Source of the DNA: Carallia brachiata
Lineage: Eukaryota > Streptophyta > Magnoliopsida > Malpighiales > Rhizophoraceae
Reading direction: 5' to 3'
NCBI GenBank assembly: GCA_021464245.1
Contig: JADCRB010000037.1
Span: forward strand, 822,056-886,055
Length of the DNA: 64,000 bases
Part shown: positions 47,797 to 59,500 of the stretch, one piece after another
Layout: every line of letters starts with the position of its first letter
How positions within the stretch are numbered: position 1 is the stretch's first letter
Made by a program: the position numbers and the translations under genes
Notes under the pieces: generated by a model
Database searches by the model: none
What the model saw: only the letters and a program-made list of their open reading frames with translations
Told to the model about the DNA's origin: nothing

Positions 47797-47809
47797 GACC
47801 TTTGGGATT

Positions 47810-48229
47810 TTGCTGTCACATATAGTTATTCTTTATGTTAAAAACTCAAGAGGAAATTAGATATAGACCAAGTAGTAATTTTAGCGTAGTTCCTATGTAA
47901 CATGTTGTTAGTCGGAGGAGGTAAGTGAGCTGTCCTTCTTTGAAAGAAGTAAATTGCTTCTTAGACTTACTCTACTTGTAATTTTAGTTTTGGCATTGTG
48001 AGCCATGGTTTGTAATCATTCTCGCTTTCCTGTATCTGTATGTAAACGCCATATATTGGCAAAGAAGAATGAAGTTATGGTTCCTTTCTCTCCATTTTTC
48101 TAGTTTTTCTGTCTCTCTCTGCAATTACTCCAGCTTCTCTGGAGCCTGTTCTGATCGCTTTCATAAATTACTGATTTTATTTCGGATGTCTCTCCAAAGG
48201 CATCATGAATTCCGTTGTCTTGTTAGCTA
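47810..48229. other. Unassigned sequence, possibly an LTR fragment
   Basis: TGTTAGTCGGAGG near 47904 followed by a region ending in TCTCTCC- and TTCTGTCTCTC-rich sequence is reminiscent of copia-type LTRs, but no partner LTR or primer site was found. Confidence 0.3.
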
Positions 48230-49507
48230 GTAGATCCCACCGGTACAGTTTCATCCTTAAATGAAGCATGTCCGAGTTCTACCACTGCAATGGTCTCTTC
48301 AGGCTATAACGATCAAAACCGTAGCCTGTGGGAGTATGCGTACTGGTCCTGGTAGTCTTACGGAGTCAGCTAAAAGTTCATCCCTCCTAAGTAATTAAGT
48401 TCAGGAGGAACTTTTATAACAGAAAGAAGTCATTCCGGCAAAACTTTGCCTCTCTTTTTAGAATATTCAGGCAGCATCAACTAGCCGGAAGGCTCCAGCG
48501 ACGTTAACATCATCGGCCCACTGGACGAGGTCGGGCTTGACTTGGAGCTGCGTCTCAGGCCCCACTGGGACGACTGACAAGATAATGTGCAACGACTTTA
48601 GCAGTACACAGCAACGACTTTGGCAGCTCACGGTAACGACTTCTGCAGTACACGGTAACGACTTTTGTAACGCGCCTCAACCGCTATCTCTTTTATCTCT
48701 TATGAGGGAAAGGCATGTGGAGGACCCTACTCGATTCTGTCTACCTTCTTTTTGACCTTTCAAAAAAAAAAAACTCTTTAATATATGTATATATATCTTA
48801 CATGCCTGAGTCATAACACTCACTCCTCAGCTCTTCTTTTTCTCAAAAAGAAAATGGCTAGTCTTTGCACTCGTTTCAGGAAGTTCTTTGATCAAGAAGT
48901 GAGAGGCGCACGAGCCAAGAAAAGAAGGAGTAGTCCTCCTTGAGGGATCCCTAAAAGCCCTCAAAACTCATTCTCCAACGCCATCGGTGTCATAGAGTTC
49001 TAACCACTCTCCTTAGTTCACATCTACCACAGAGGGATGAGAAACTGCAATCATCCTCATCTTTTTTTAGATGCGGCGACGTATAGGAAAGTTCCAACTA
49101 CTCTCCTTACGTCGGAGCAGACATGAGAATCATCACTACAGCCCGTTTCTCTATGTGCAGGTTTTGAAATTCTGTAATCTTGGGCCTTCCTCATAGGGAG
49201 GTTGAAGTTTTTTACCTACCGGATCATCCTCACCGGAGCTATAGAACTTTAAGACATATAAAAATTTTTTTGCAAGTTATGGAAACTCGACCTCACTTGG
49301 AGCCAAAACTTTAATTTTTATATTGGCTGTGCTGCTAACTTTCTCAAGATCGTATCTGAGATCCGACAACAGTTGGGCTAGTCAAAGTTAGAAGACTTCA
49401 ACATTCAATGTACATCAAGACGTTTCAATCTTCAAGCTGGACTTCAAGACTTGGATCGGATCACGACTGCAAAGTTCTTCCTTATTAATCCTTGAAGTGA
49501 GGGCATT

Positions 49508-51041
49508 TGTAAACATATAAAAAAAAAGTCAAAGGTCAAAAAAAATATCAATAGTCGACTTATTCCTTTCGCACGCGTGCTTTCACACGGAAAAGTCGAT
49601 TATTCCTTTCGCACGCATACTTTCACACGGAAAAGTCGACTTATTCCTTTCACACGGAAAAGTCGACTTATTCCTTTCACACGTATGCTTTCACATGAGA
49701 GGGGAAACCCTATAAATAGGTCATCGCCCCCCAGTTCAAAATGTATTCAGCAAATCTATAAAAAAAAAATACAAAAAACTTGATAGAAAAAGAAAATTTT
49801 GAAAATCTCTCAGAAAATTTTTCCTTTTTCTACGTTTTTACTCAGCAGTATACTCTCTAACTCATTTTTTAGAGATATTTCAGGTGTAAACCCAAAAAAA
49901 TTTGCTGTTTCCATTTCTAAACAAGGTTGTCAGAATCGAACCGGTCATCGAACCGGAAATATTAGTGGATCAAGATTCAACCGGTTCAACCGGTCGAACT
50001 GGTATTTGAACCGGTATTTATTAATATATATATGTATAAAAATAATTTAAAAAAATAATACTTATACATGATTATTGAATATTAATTTTTTTATTTTTAA
50101 GGATTAAATTGAAAGTTTTGAAAAATTTAGGACTAAATTGAAATTTTTGATAAATTTAGGACTAAATTGAAAGTTTTGATAAATTTAAAACTCAAATTAT
50201 AATTTAAATAAACATTGGGATCAAATTATAATTTATAAAACTTTTATACCGGTTTGAACCGGGTCCGATTTTTCACCGGTTTAGACCGGTCCGAGTTAAG
50301 GGACAACAGTGACCATGAACCGCCCGGACCTTTGGCCTGTCACCGGTTGAACCGGTCGGACCGGCGGTCCAAGCCGGTTTTAACAACATTGTTTCTAAGG
50401 TTATTTTTTGGTTTATATTCTCTAATCGCTCTAAATCTGAATTTATGAGAAGATAAATTTAAAAATATCAAAATATTACAAATTCGATTGAGATCAAGAC
50501 TTATACGATCCTCAACAAAATTCAGGCAGCTCATCCGAGAACAAGTCCCTACGACCCTCGGTGAAATTAAGCCAGATCGGCTTAGATCAAGTATCTGCGG
50601 TTCTTAACCGTAGTTCAAACGTCTACATCAGATCCAGTTTCAGTCTATCCAGTCTGAGCGGGATCAAGCCTCCTACGGCTCTCACCAGAGTCCATCCAGT
50701 TCTAGTGAGGCCAAACCCATACGGCCCTCACCGGAACCAGATTATTCCAAATGAGATCAAGCCTCTACGGCCCTCATCGGAGTTCCAACACCACCTGATA
50801 TTAAGTTTCGACCTTCAGTGGAATCTATTTCCTGCAATTTAATATTACGCTGTGAAATTCAACATTTTTCGGTCAAGATCAAGCTCGAGTACCCTTGACA
50901 GGAGTCACAAAGGAACACTAATCGGAAGAATCACGAAAATCGACTCCACGTAAATTTTCTTTTATTTTAAATTTTTATTTGTAATTTATTTTTGTATTTT
51001 TGAGTCTAATTATTTTAAACTCGAGATTTACGCCCGTTACA
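49508..51041 (+). repeat. Element D 3' LTR with insertion
   Basis: Contains the family's conserved ACTCCACGTAAATTTTC block near its end. Shows local expansions: a duplicated TCACACGGAAAAGTCGACTT unit at about 49585-49680 and repeated TACGGCCCTCA-type units at 50670-50790. Confidence 0.85.
49922..50391 (+). mobile_element. Complete 470-bp hAT-like element inside LTR D
   Basis: Starts CAAGGTTGTCAGAATCG and ends (reverse complemented) CAATGTTGTTAAAACCGG. Flanks are TTTCTAAA (49914-49921) and TTTCTAAG (50392-50399). Element A's LTRs have the uninterrupted sequence TTTCTAAAGTTA, proving insertion after an 8-bp duplication. Same family as 24636-25128. Confidence 0.9.
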
Positions 51042-51049
51042 CATCTTTT

Positions 51050-52465
51050 AACGGATCTTAGTAATTAAAATTTAAAATTTTCATTTTGGAGGTTTGAATT
51101 CTAACCCTTCTAAAAAGTGTGAGGTTTATGAGAATAGAGAGAACTATTTTATTATGTAATTTTCAGTCTAATAATTCTTTTAAGAGACAAAAAAAAAAAA
51201 AAAGAATTGCAGAGGTCCCTCACACAGTGGCACATCTACTATCAAAGTAAGCTTTTTGATAAGCTTGATGAAAGTCTACAAGATTGGTCTTCAGATAAGT
51301 GTTATAGTGTAAATTAATTCTTTATTTGCAATTTACGTTGAATGTCAGGGAAGCTAAGCTGCCCAACACTTTAAGAAAATTCTCCAAGACGATAGAAACA
51401 CGACCTATTTGACTTGTAGATCGCATGTAGAAGACGCCCATCCTCTTGGGTAGGCAGCAACTCGGAGTACTCGATCTTTTTGTGTATTGGGAAGACTAGA
51501 TTTGTGGAACGGTTGGTTGCAATTGATGATTTATCTACTGGTCACGACGGGGCTGTTATCTACCTCCAGATACAACCGTGCCCCTCATCAAAATACTTTT
51601 GGTGCATGCGGTGCATGTTCGATTTTGGAGAGCTATGCCAACAAAAACAATAAAGAAATGAGTGGGGCATGTACGGATGCTGTAATAAAGCGAAAATGAT
51701 AGGTATGGAAACATACAAATTAAATAAAATATTATTTTTTTATATAAGAGATATATATATTTATTATTTTAAAAAAATTTGAAGAAAAAATTTTTTATAA
51801 CGAATTTTATATAAAATCAACAATTTACATTTTGTCGGGATATTAATCCTAAATTTTTATTTAAAAAATAAAAAATATTTTTTTTGTAGGTTTGGGTACC
51901 GAGGTTTTTTGGGTCCATAATAAAGAAAGGAGCGAGCCATGTGCGGAGATAGTATTTTAAAATAATATATGTACGGACTGCAGCGAATAATTAGTGGTAG
52001 GTTCTACCACTTTTTATTTCTTTTCTAAAAATGAAAAAAGTTTATGAGTATATTTTTTATCATATATTTTAATTATATTATAATAGTATTTATAATTTTA
52101 TAATAATAATTATATTTTATATAAAAACAAATTAACAATTTATTTTTTATTATAAAAAATATATCTATCGTTACAAAAAATCTATATATTATTACACCAT
52201 AACTAAAACATATGAAAAAAACTACATGCCCACCTAACAGCCCCTTCTAAATATATACAACGTGTAATGAGCTTTATAAAATATTTAATGACAAAGTGTA
52301 AATATAAAATCATTATTATAACCTTTTTTTTTGCAAATTATATAAAACTTTTGCAGATTTTCAGTTCTTTATTTTATTGGGGATTAAATATCCTTTCGCA
52401 GAGAAAAAGAAAAAAAAACCTTTTTTCGCGTGAAACCCAACATCCCCATTTGTAATACATTCAAT
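51050..52465 (-). repeat. Right arm of the inverted duplication
   Basis: Reverse complement of 44050-47809 lacking the three large left-arm insertions. Begins with the shared SINE directly abutting LTR D and ends near CGCGTGAAACCCAACATCCC, matching the left-arm start near 44070-44095. Confidence 0.85.
51052..51206 (+). mobile_element. SINE, plus strand, right-arm counterpart
   Basis: GGTTTGAATTCTAACCC resembles a B box, and the copy ends AAGAGACA plus a poly-A run. Its position and flank (GAGGTCCCTCAC) correspond to the left-arm SINE at 47634-47796, so it was most likely duplicated with the arm. Confidence 0.7.
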
Positions 52466-53139
52466 CGCCCATTCATGGATTCAAACTCTTATTATTTATA
52501 CCGACCAATGAGCCCTCATCCAATCATTAACACCTACAAAGATTCGTCGCGAAGAAGGCGCCTATAAAAAGAATATGTTAATATTATTAGATTTTAATTA
52601 ATTTAATATTATTTTATTAATTAAATAACGTTACAAAATAATAATAAAAAGTATGTACAATAATATTGACAACATCCTTATATATTAGTAATAATAAAAT
52701 CTTAATAATAAAATTTTAATTCTACCCAAATAATAAAAACAGACTAAACAATCTAAATTCTACTTAAACATAATTAATAATTAAATTTGAATTAACTCTA
52801 ACATCTTCCTTAACCCTAATTTAGTGATTCTCGCATTCCCAACATTTGCTTCAGCTTCACAAATACGTCATACTTTAATAGTTTTGTGAAAATATCTATA
52901 ATTTAATATTCAAATTTACAACAAACCAATTCAATCTCTAGATTAACTCCAACAAATATGAGCAACAGTTTAAAGTTTAAAGTAATGTTGCACGTAATTG
53001 AAAAAAAAAAAACAATGAAAAAAAAAAAGGGACTAAGGTGTATTTTGCTTTTTCTATTTCTGTTTCTACATTGTCGGTTGATCATTATCAAAAAGGGAAA
53101 TACTTGGTAAATATAGGTAAAGTGAGGTGATAAGCATTT
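52466..53139. other. AT-rich intergenic DNA, no gene seen
   Basis: No supported gene; A-rich runs near 52999-53030. Confidence 0.5.
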
Positions 53140-53600
53140 TTCAGTTATAAATTTTTGTACCTTTTACATATGAGTTGTAAATTTTTTGAGATTTCATTTG
53201 ATTTTTAAATTTTTTTATCAAATCAATCAATTTATTTACGAAAAGTGATCAATCCATTAATAAATAAGTTTCACTTGATGAAAATTATTTTAAAAAGGTC
53301 AAATACACAAAATAAATACTTTTTTATATGCATGCTAAGTATTATTTTAATCAACAAATACATAAAATAAATATGCAACGTGCATAATTTTTTGATGAAA
53401 AATATATTTAATTTGTATATTTAACTTTTTTTTAAATAATCTTTATAAGGTCAAAATCATTTGTTGACAGATTGACTATTTTTGGTTACTAAATAGACTA
53501 TTTTGACAAAAAATCAAAACGTTTAGAATTTAAATAAAATTTAAAAAATATTTAAGACTTATAAATAAAAAAAATATAAAAATTTAGAATAAAAAAATAC
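53140..53600. mobile_element. AT-rich foldback MITE family E, copy 2
   Basis: Collinear with 5000-5460: GTCAAATACACAAAATAAAT, then TATAAGGTCAAAATCATTTG and GACAGATTGACTATTTTT. Mirror-image halves. Ends about 200 bp upstream of the glycosyltransferase start codon. Confidence 0.55.
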
Positions 53601-53794
53601 ATATTCCGTTAAGATAAATTATCTAATAATTAGAATTAGAGTTGACAAGTCCTTTATGTAGGAGGAGCCAACATTTTGGGGCTTCACAAATCAAAAAACT
53701 AGACTTAGAAGTAAGTGGGGAATAATAGGAGAAAATTCCCCTGATTTCCTCTCTTGCTGTTGCCAAATTTAGTAAGGCCTCCCAATTTGAATTT

Positions 53795-55201
53795 ATGATG
53801 GCAGGCACTCAAAGCTCAGGGGATGGACATATAGCCATCTTTTCATGGCCATTTTCAAGCCACCCGTTTGCTCTCTTCAACCTGATGGGCAAACTAGCTG
53901 CCATGTTCCCCAGAGTGCAGTTCTCTTTTATTAGTACCCCAGATTGCAACAGGGCCATGTTGTTATCTGCGCTGAACTGCTGCCTGCCGAACATCAAAAC
54001 CTACAGTGTGGACGATGGCAAGCCAAAAGGAGATCATCAGCCAATAGCCCACCAATTGGAAGCTGGTTTTTTTGCCGGCATTTTGCCAGAAAACATTAAA
54101 AGTGGGATAGAAGAGGCGGTAAGTGACAGTGGCAGGAGGGTCACTTGCCTGATGACGGACGCCGTGCTGTCATCTGCAGTGGGCAAAACAGCAGAGGAGA
54201 TGAATGTTCCCTGGGTGGCACTTTGGGTGCCTACGCCCTATGCCTTGTCAGCACACTTGCAAACTGATCTGATTCAACAGCTCTACACGGAGGCTAATGA
54301 GGTTGAAAGTGGACAGTCTACAGAATATCGAACACTGGAAGCCATTCCAGGTTTATCCGCTATACGCATAGGGGACTTGTCCCAGGAAATGCTCCTGAGG
54401 GATAAAAATTACCCTGATACACACGTATTGCCCCTGTTTCAAAAAATGCCTGCGTGGTTACCCAAGGCATCTGCTGTGGTGATGAATTCGTATGAAGAGC
54501 TAAATCCAGCTATTCTCACCAATGATCTCAAGTCCAAGCTTCAGAATCTGTTCTACGTAGGTTTCCTAACCATCCCGGTGCCACTTCCGCCACCCGAGGA
54601 TCAAGATACGACCGGATGCTTACCGTGGCTGGACGGTCAAAAGGCAGCTAATTCTGTTGTATACATAGGCTTCGGAACCGTGATGTTGCCGCCTCAAGCA
54701 GAGCTGGTGACATTGGCCGAGGCACTTGAAACCAGTGGTGTTCCATTCCTTTGGTCCCTCAAGGACAGGTTTAAGCAGGATTTGCCAGAAGGGTTTCTCG
54801 AGAGAACTAGAATGCAAGGAAAGGTGGTTCCGTGGGCGCCCCAAAGTCAAGTATTGGCTCACACAGCCATCGGTGCGCATGTGACGCACTGCGGCTTCAA
54901 TTCCATTGCTGAAAGCATTCTTTGTGAGGTGCCAATGATTTGCAGGCCAGTTTGGGCGGATAATCACATTAATGCAAGGATGGTTGGAGAGGAGTGGGGG
55001 ATTGGTGTGGTGCTTGAGGGTGGAGTTATCACCAAGTCTGGCATGCTCAAGTGCTTGGAACTAGTTTTTCACCCCGAAAATGGTATGAAAATGAGGGAGG
55101 CTGTCGGTACCCTAAAGCAGGTCGTGGTGAATGCAGCGGGACCACATGGCATTGCTGCTAAAGATTTGAAATCTTTGGCGCATTTAGTTGCCAATGAATG
55201 A
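53795..55201 (+). CDS. UDP-glycosyltransferase, family 1, flavonoid 3-O-glycosyltransferase-like (UGT78-type)
   Basis: A 468-codon uninterrupted frame. It should transfer a sugar from a UDP-sugar to a small acceptor, probably a flavonol or anthocyanidin, in the cytosol. The N-terminal acceptor domain has the catalytic His (His23 in FSSHPF) and its partner Asp (Asp122 in LMTDAV). The C-terminal donor domain has the PSPG box at Trp347-Asn390: WAPQSQVLAH, THCGFNS, ADN. Two PSPG residues are unusual: position 22 is Phe rather than Trp, and position 44 is Asn rather than Gln (glucose) or His (galactose). Asn there suggests another donor such as UDP-rhamnose; that is inference. Length fits the family. 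No intron, although many UGT78 genes have one. Two adjacent ATGs; the second (53798) has the better Kozak context. No signal peptide or membrane segment. Flanked by retrotransposon debris on both sides. Confidence 0.92.
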   Translation: MMAGTQSSGDGHIAIFSWPFSSHPFALFNLMGKLAAMFPRVQFSFISTPDCNRAMLLSALNCCLPNIKTYSVDDGKPKGDHQPIAHQLEAGFFAGILPENIKSGIEEAVSDSGRRVTCLMTDAVLSSAVGKTAEEMNVPWVALWVPTPYALSAHLQTDLIQQLYTEANEVESGQSTEYRTLEAIPGLSAIRIGDLSQEMLLRDKNYPDTHVLPLFQKMPAWLPKASAVVMNSYEELNPAILTNDLKSKLQNLFYVGFLTIPVPLPPPEDQDTTGCLPWLDGQKAANSVVYIGFGTVMLPPQAELVTLAEALETSGVPFLWSLKDRFKQDLPEGFLERTRMQGKVVPWAPQSQVLAHTAIGAHVTHCGFNSIAESILCEVPMICRPVWADNHINARMVGEEWGIGVVLEGGVITKSGMLKCLELVFHPENGMKMREAVGTLKQVVVNAAGPHGIAAKDLKSLAHLVANE

Positions 55202-55364
55202 ATAATATAGTCGTCGAATACCCAATATGGATATGCCAATTAAAGGTTTCATCCATTAAATGCATGCATTTTCCGCATTGGGTGTACTTGAGAATATTAG
55301 TCTTGTCTCTTTGCTCATCTTTGTGTGGTTGTTATGGTTGTCTTCTTCATTATGTATAGCCGTG

Positions 55365-55370
55365 AATAAA
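55365..55370 (+). promoter_or_regulatory. Polyadenylation signal AATAAA of the glycosyltransferase
   Basis: Canonical hexamer 164 bp after the stop codon, followed by an A-rich stretch (55384-55415). A second AATAAATAAA lies near 55503. Confidence 0.55.
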
Positions 55371-55415
55371 AGCTAGTTGATGTTAAAAAACAAAAAAAGA
55401 AAAGAAAAGAAAATA

Positions 55416-55774
55416 TTACCCGTGTAATGGACTCATGCAGTTTTGTAACCCATGCACGTGCTCTAGATGCCTGAAGGCCTGTGTAATATTTTTAACTATT
55501 GAAATAAATAAAGCCCTCTAGGGCAAGCTTTGGTGATTTGTAATTGAGAAAAGGTTAATAGATGGAGAGGTATAAATTGTTTGTGGATCGAGTTAAGTGT
55601 TATGTATATCATTTATAAATTTGTTGTCTATCAACTTTAACTGTAAGTTTTATAAATTTTTTATTTTTTTTTCAAAAGCTTATGTTGTGTAGAACTGTTA
55701 AATTTAAAGTACAACAGACTTATGAAGAGACTTATGATAAATGTGTATAAGAGATAAGTTGGCTCATCATCCAA
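55416..55774. other. Intergenic DNA, no gene seen
   Basis: Unassigned sequence between the gene's 3' UTR and the left edge of element B. Confidence 0.5.
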
Positions 55775-56040
55775 GGATGGTCAAGGATTGGGGGATTGGG
55801 CTCAAGTGTTTTGGCTTTCAGATTGGGACTCCCAGACCTTTTTTTTATTTTTCTTTTTTGATTTTTTTGATTTTTCCTTTTTTGATTTTTGTTGATTTTT
55901 CTTTTTTTTTTCTTTTTACATATCTATACAAAATAATGCTTCAGAAATTTTCCGTTGATTGGGTCAATTCAGACGCCTTCTTAGTCTAATAGCATGTAAG
56001 TGTTGTCAGTATAGATTTCCTGCACTAAGTATGGCCCGTC

Positions 56041-56880
56041 TCATTTGGAAGTAAGCTTATCACCAAATCGGTGCTTTAAGTTGATGGGCCGTCTTACTGC
56101 AAGAACAAGGTCTCTAACTTGAAATGATCGAGGGCGAACCCTATAGTTGAATGCGTTGGCGAGTCGGGCTTGGTAGCACTCAAGTTGCTGTTGTGCTTCG
56201 AGTCTCCTTTCATCGAGGGCTTCTAACTTATCCAAATGTAGTCGAACATTTTCTTCCTGTGCGAGCCCTCTAGAACAGCTATGCACACAGAGGGTATTTG
56301 CGTCTCAAAAGATATAATTGCTTTGATACCGTAGACAAGTGAGAACGACGTTGTCTGTTTTGGAGTCTGGTAAGTTATGCGATACGCCCATGATGTCTCT
56401 GAAATTCTATTATGTCAATCTCTTATGGATTTAGGGACTACCTTCTACAATAAGTTGCACAAGGTCTTGTTGAATGCCTCAGCCAAGCCATTAGTTGGGG
56501 TATTGTACATGGACGACTTGTACTGCTTAAACTTGAACTTCTCGCACAGCTTGTCCATCAAACTGTTGTAGAATTGCTTACCATTATCAGTGTTGATGAA
56601 CCGAGGGACTCCATAGCTATAGATCAGATGAGTTCGAATGAAGTTGACAATATGCTCCTTCTTTACTTCTCTAAGTGGAATAGCTTCAGCCTATTTCGAG
56701 AATTAGTCTGTTGCTGTGAGGATGTAGAGGTGACCCGAGAATGATTTTGGTAAAGGCCCCACTAATTCGAGTCCTCAAGCTTCAAAGGGTCAGAATGAGA
56801 TAGTTAGATGTAGCGACTTCGGTGGTTGATGAATGTAATTCGCATGGAATTGACAAGCTTGACAGGTTTTAGCAAGCTCT
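56041..56880 (-). pseudogene. Element B integrase remnant
   Basis: The frame 56041-56286 matches the C-terminal third of element A's integrase (LDKLEALDERRLEAQQQLEC). Upstream DNA to about 56880 aligns with A's integrase core at nucleotide level but is interrupted by stops. Confidence 0.85.
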
Positions 56881-57005
56881 ATTGTATGACGTACCATTGT
56901 TGGCTAGTAGGTTCCCATTCTTCTGAGCTGAAAGTGCAACTTAGGCTCTGATTGATGTCTGCCACAAGCACCAAAATGTGCTTCAGGGAGAGTTTGTTTT
57001 GCCTC

Positions 57006-57665
57006 TTAAATGCCCAAGTAGCGAAGTAAAACTCCATCAGAAGACCTTCGATATAGAGCATCTTTGAGATATATGAAGTGGGTAGCTCGTCGGTGAATTT
57101 TTGTCTTATGACGATGATTTTCAGGTAACTTTTCGTACTGCATGTAGTTAATGATTGGTTGACGCCAATCCTTATCCTTAGCGAGACATATAGAGACAAT
57201 ATCGGCTATTGTAGTTTCTTCATCATGATCCTGTTGTACAATCCACTTCTGGCATATGGCAACAACTGTAGCCTGGATTTCTAACTTTGCAAGAGAAGCC
57301 GCCAAGTTAGCCAATGCGTCTGCCTGAGTATTTTCTCGTTTAGGCATATGCTCTAAGGTGATGCTTTCAAATTCATTCATCAGTTGTTGAGCATGTTGAT
57401 AGTAAGAGGTAAGGTCCTCTTTCTTCACGTCATACAACCCTGTAAGTTGGTTGATGACGAGCTGAGAATCTCTATGGACTTCTATAGTTGGAATCTTCAT
57501 ATCGACAGCCATTTGAAGACTAATGATTAAAGTTTGGTACTCAGCAACATTATTTGAGCATAACTCACTGAGAATGATAGCATATGGTAGTATTTGTCGT
57601 TGAGGATTGACAAGCACTACGCCGGCACCAGCACCATCATGCCTTGCTGCACTATCGAAGAACAT
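57006..57665 (-). pseudogene. Element B archaeal-type RNase H remnant
   Basis: Matches element A's second RNase H. The first catalytic position reads MFFDSAARHDG (Asp kept, following Gly changed to Ser); VAEYQT, VHRDSQL and TQADALA retain Glu, Asp and Asp. Other pol parts lie in separate broken frames on either side. Confidence 0.85.
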
Positions 57666-57961
57666 CGTTCATGGTGGCAGTGTCTCGATGTAAAAGACCT
57701 CTTCATCCAGAAGATCATATGTGAACTTCTAATCTGACGGGATAGGGTGATATGCAAGAAAGTCTGCTAGAGCTTGTCTTTTGATTGCTTTCTAAGGCAC
57801 GTAGACAATGTCGTAGCTCTGTAGAATTACTGCCCACTTGGCAAGCTGTCCAGACAAGACCGGTCTGGACAAGATGTACTTAATAGGATCAGCTCTAACA
57901 ACGAGGCGGATTGTGTGAGCTTGCATGTAGTGCTTCAACTTATCAATAGGAAAAAACAATG

Positions 57962-59500
57962 CTAGGCATGTCTTTTCAATGGGGAGTAATTCAGTTTCGG
58001 ACCGTTTAGTGTTCTGCTCAAGTAATATAGGGCAACTTTCTTTCCCTGCTTATTTTCCTGTGCAAGTAAGGCTCCCAAAGATCTTTCCTGCGCTGTAATG
58101 TAGAGAATCAACGGCTTTCCTTGAATCGGAGCAGCCATGACTGGTGGATTGGAGATGTACTTCTTCATGTTTTCAAAGGCTCTGCTACAAGCTCATCTCA
58201 TGAAGTTGACATCCTTCTTTATTAGCTAATGGAAAGGTTGATACCTCTCAGTTAAATTGGAGAAGAAACGACGAATGTAGACAAGCTTTCCTTGTAGACT
58301 TCGCAGTTCGTGTAGGTTTTTAGATTCAAGCATCTTTTGAATTGCCTCAACCTTTGACTGATTAACTTCGTTGCCATGATGGCGCACCACGAATCCAAGA
58401 AACTTGCCTGATGTGACACCAAATGCTCATTTAAGAGGGTTCATTTTGAGCTGATGCCTGCGAAGTCTTTCAAACACTATCTTGAGATCCTCGAGGTGAT
58501 CTTTGTGCTCCTTACCACTGAGTCATCGACATAGCATTCTACAATCTTGTGCAGCATGTTATCAAAATTTTTTTGCATGGCACGTTGATAAGTGGCGTTA
58601 GCATTTTTCAATCCAAATAGCATAACTTTGTAATAGAATATACCTTTTGGGGTACGTAATGCTGTTAACTCCTCACCCTCTAGTGCCATCCTAATTTGGT
58701 TATAACTTGAAGAACCATCCATGAAGGACAATGCTTCGTGGCCCGTTGTTGCATCGACTGTAATCTCCGTTATGGGTAACGAAAAGTCATCTTTCGGACA
58801 GACCCTATTAAGATCTTAAAAATCAACACATACCCTTAGATGGCCATTCTTCTTTCTCACTAGGATGATATTGGCAATCCATGTTGGGTAGGTAACCTCT
58901 CAGATGAAGCCAACATTGATCAGCTTGTTGACTTCTTCCTCAATTTGTGGAATATGCTCTAGGCGGAAACATCATTGTGGTTTCTTGTCATGACGAACAC
59001 CCTTTTTTACTGCTAGACGGTGGACCGCAATCTTCGGGTCAAGTCCAAGAATTTCTTTGTAGCTCCATGTGAACACATCCCTGTATTGACTTAATACTCG
59101 GACATATTCTTGCTCTTCTTCTGCTGTAAGTAAAGTACTTACAAATGTAGGTCGGGGATCTTCCGGGGAGTGGAGATTGACCTCCTTGAGTTCATCAATA
59201 ATGGCTTGTCCACCATATTCAAGTTTCGGGGGAACCTTCTTTACTTCACTGTCTGATGAGTTAGATTCTACCTCCTCGCTAATCGTGACATGGAATGTAG
59301 TGCCTATGACTTAATCTTCATTGTTCGACTGAATGGGCCCATTTTGATTGGTGGTGATGGTGATGACACGTGCATTAGCTACTCGGCTTTAGCTTTTTAG
59401 CATAATCCGCACAGGTAATTTTTCCTGATAGCTTAAGCTAGGTCGGGATGTTGAAGATTGAGCAATGATCTCATGTATGGATGGCAGCATACCCATTGTG
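57962..59500 (-). pseudogene. Element B reverse transcriptase / gypsy RNase H remnant
   Basis: The frame 58477-58731 has SFMDGSSSYNQIRMA and ECYVDDSVV, the RT active site followed by a frameshift. The frame 57962-58168 has LILYITAQERSLGALL, again with the first RNase H Asp replaced. Degraded throughout. Confidence 0.85.

Larger units (their letters stand above)
44050..47809 (+). repeat. Left arm of a decayed inverted duplication
   Basis: Matches the reverse complement of 51050-52465 in the same order: AATAAAATAAAGAACTGAAA (left about 44134, right about 52365), AGTCCGTACATGTAC / AGTCCGTACATATAT, CAAAAGTATTTTGATGAGG, AAATCATCAATTGCAACC, CTTAAAGTGTTGGGCA, and finally a shared SINE. The left arm is longer because it holds extra insertions at 44731-45337, about 45392-46370 and 46510-47423. 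Confidence 0.85.
48230..51041 (+). mobile_element. Element D: 5'-truncated Tat-family fragment (3' UTR + 3' LTR)
   Basis: Sequence 48230-49507 is the reverse complement of element A's 3' UTR (about 33681-35035). It includes the block GATCCCACCGGTACAG and ends in the polypurine tract CTTGAAGTGAGGGC. The LTR follows at 49508-51041 (TGTAAAC to GTTACA), interrupted by a hAT-like element. Gag-pol and the 5' LTR are missing. Its orientation is opposite to A, B and C. Confidence 0.85.
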
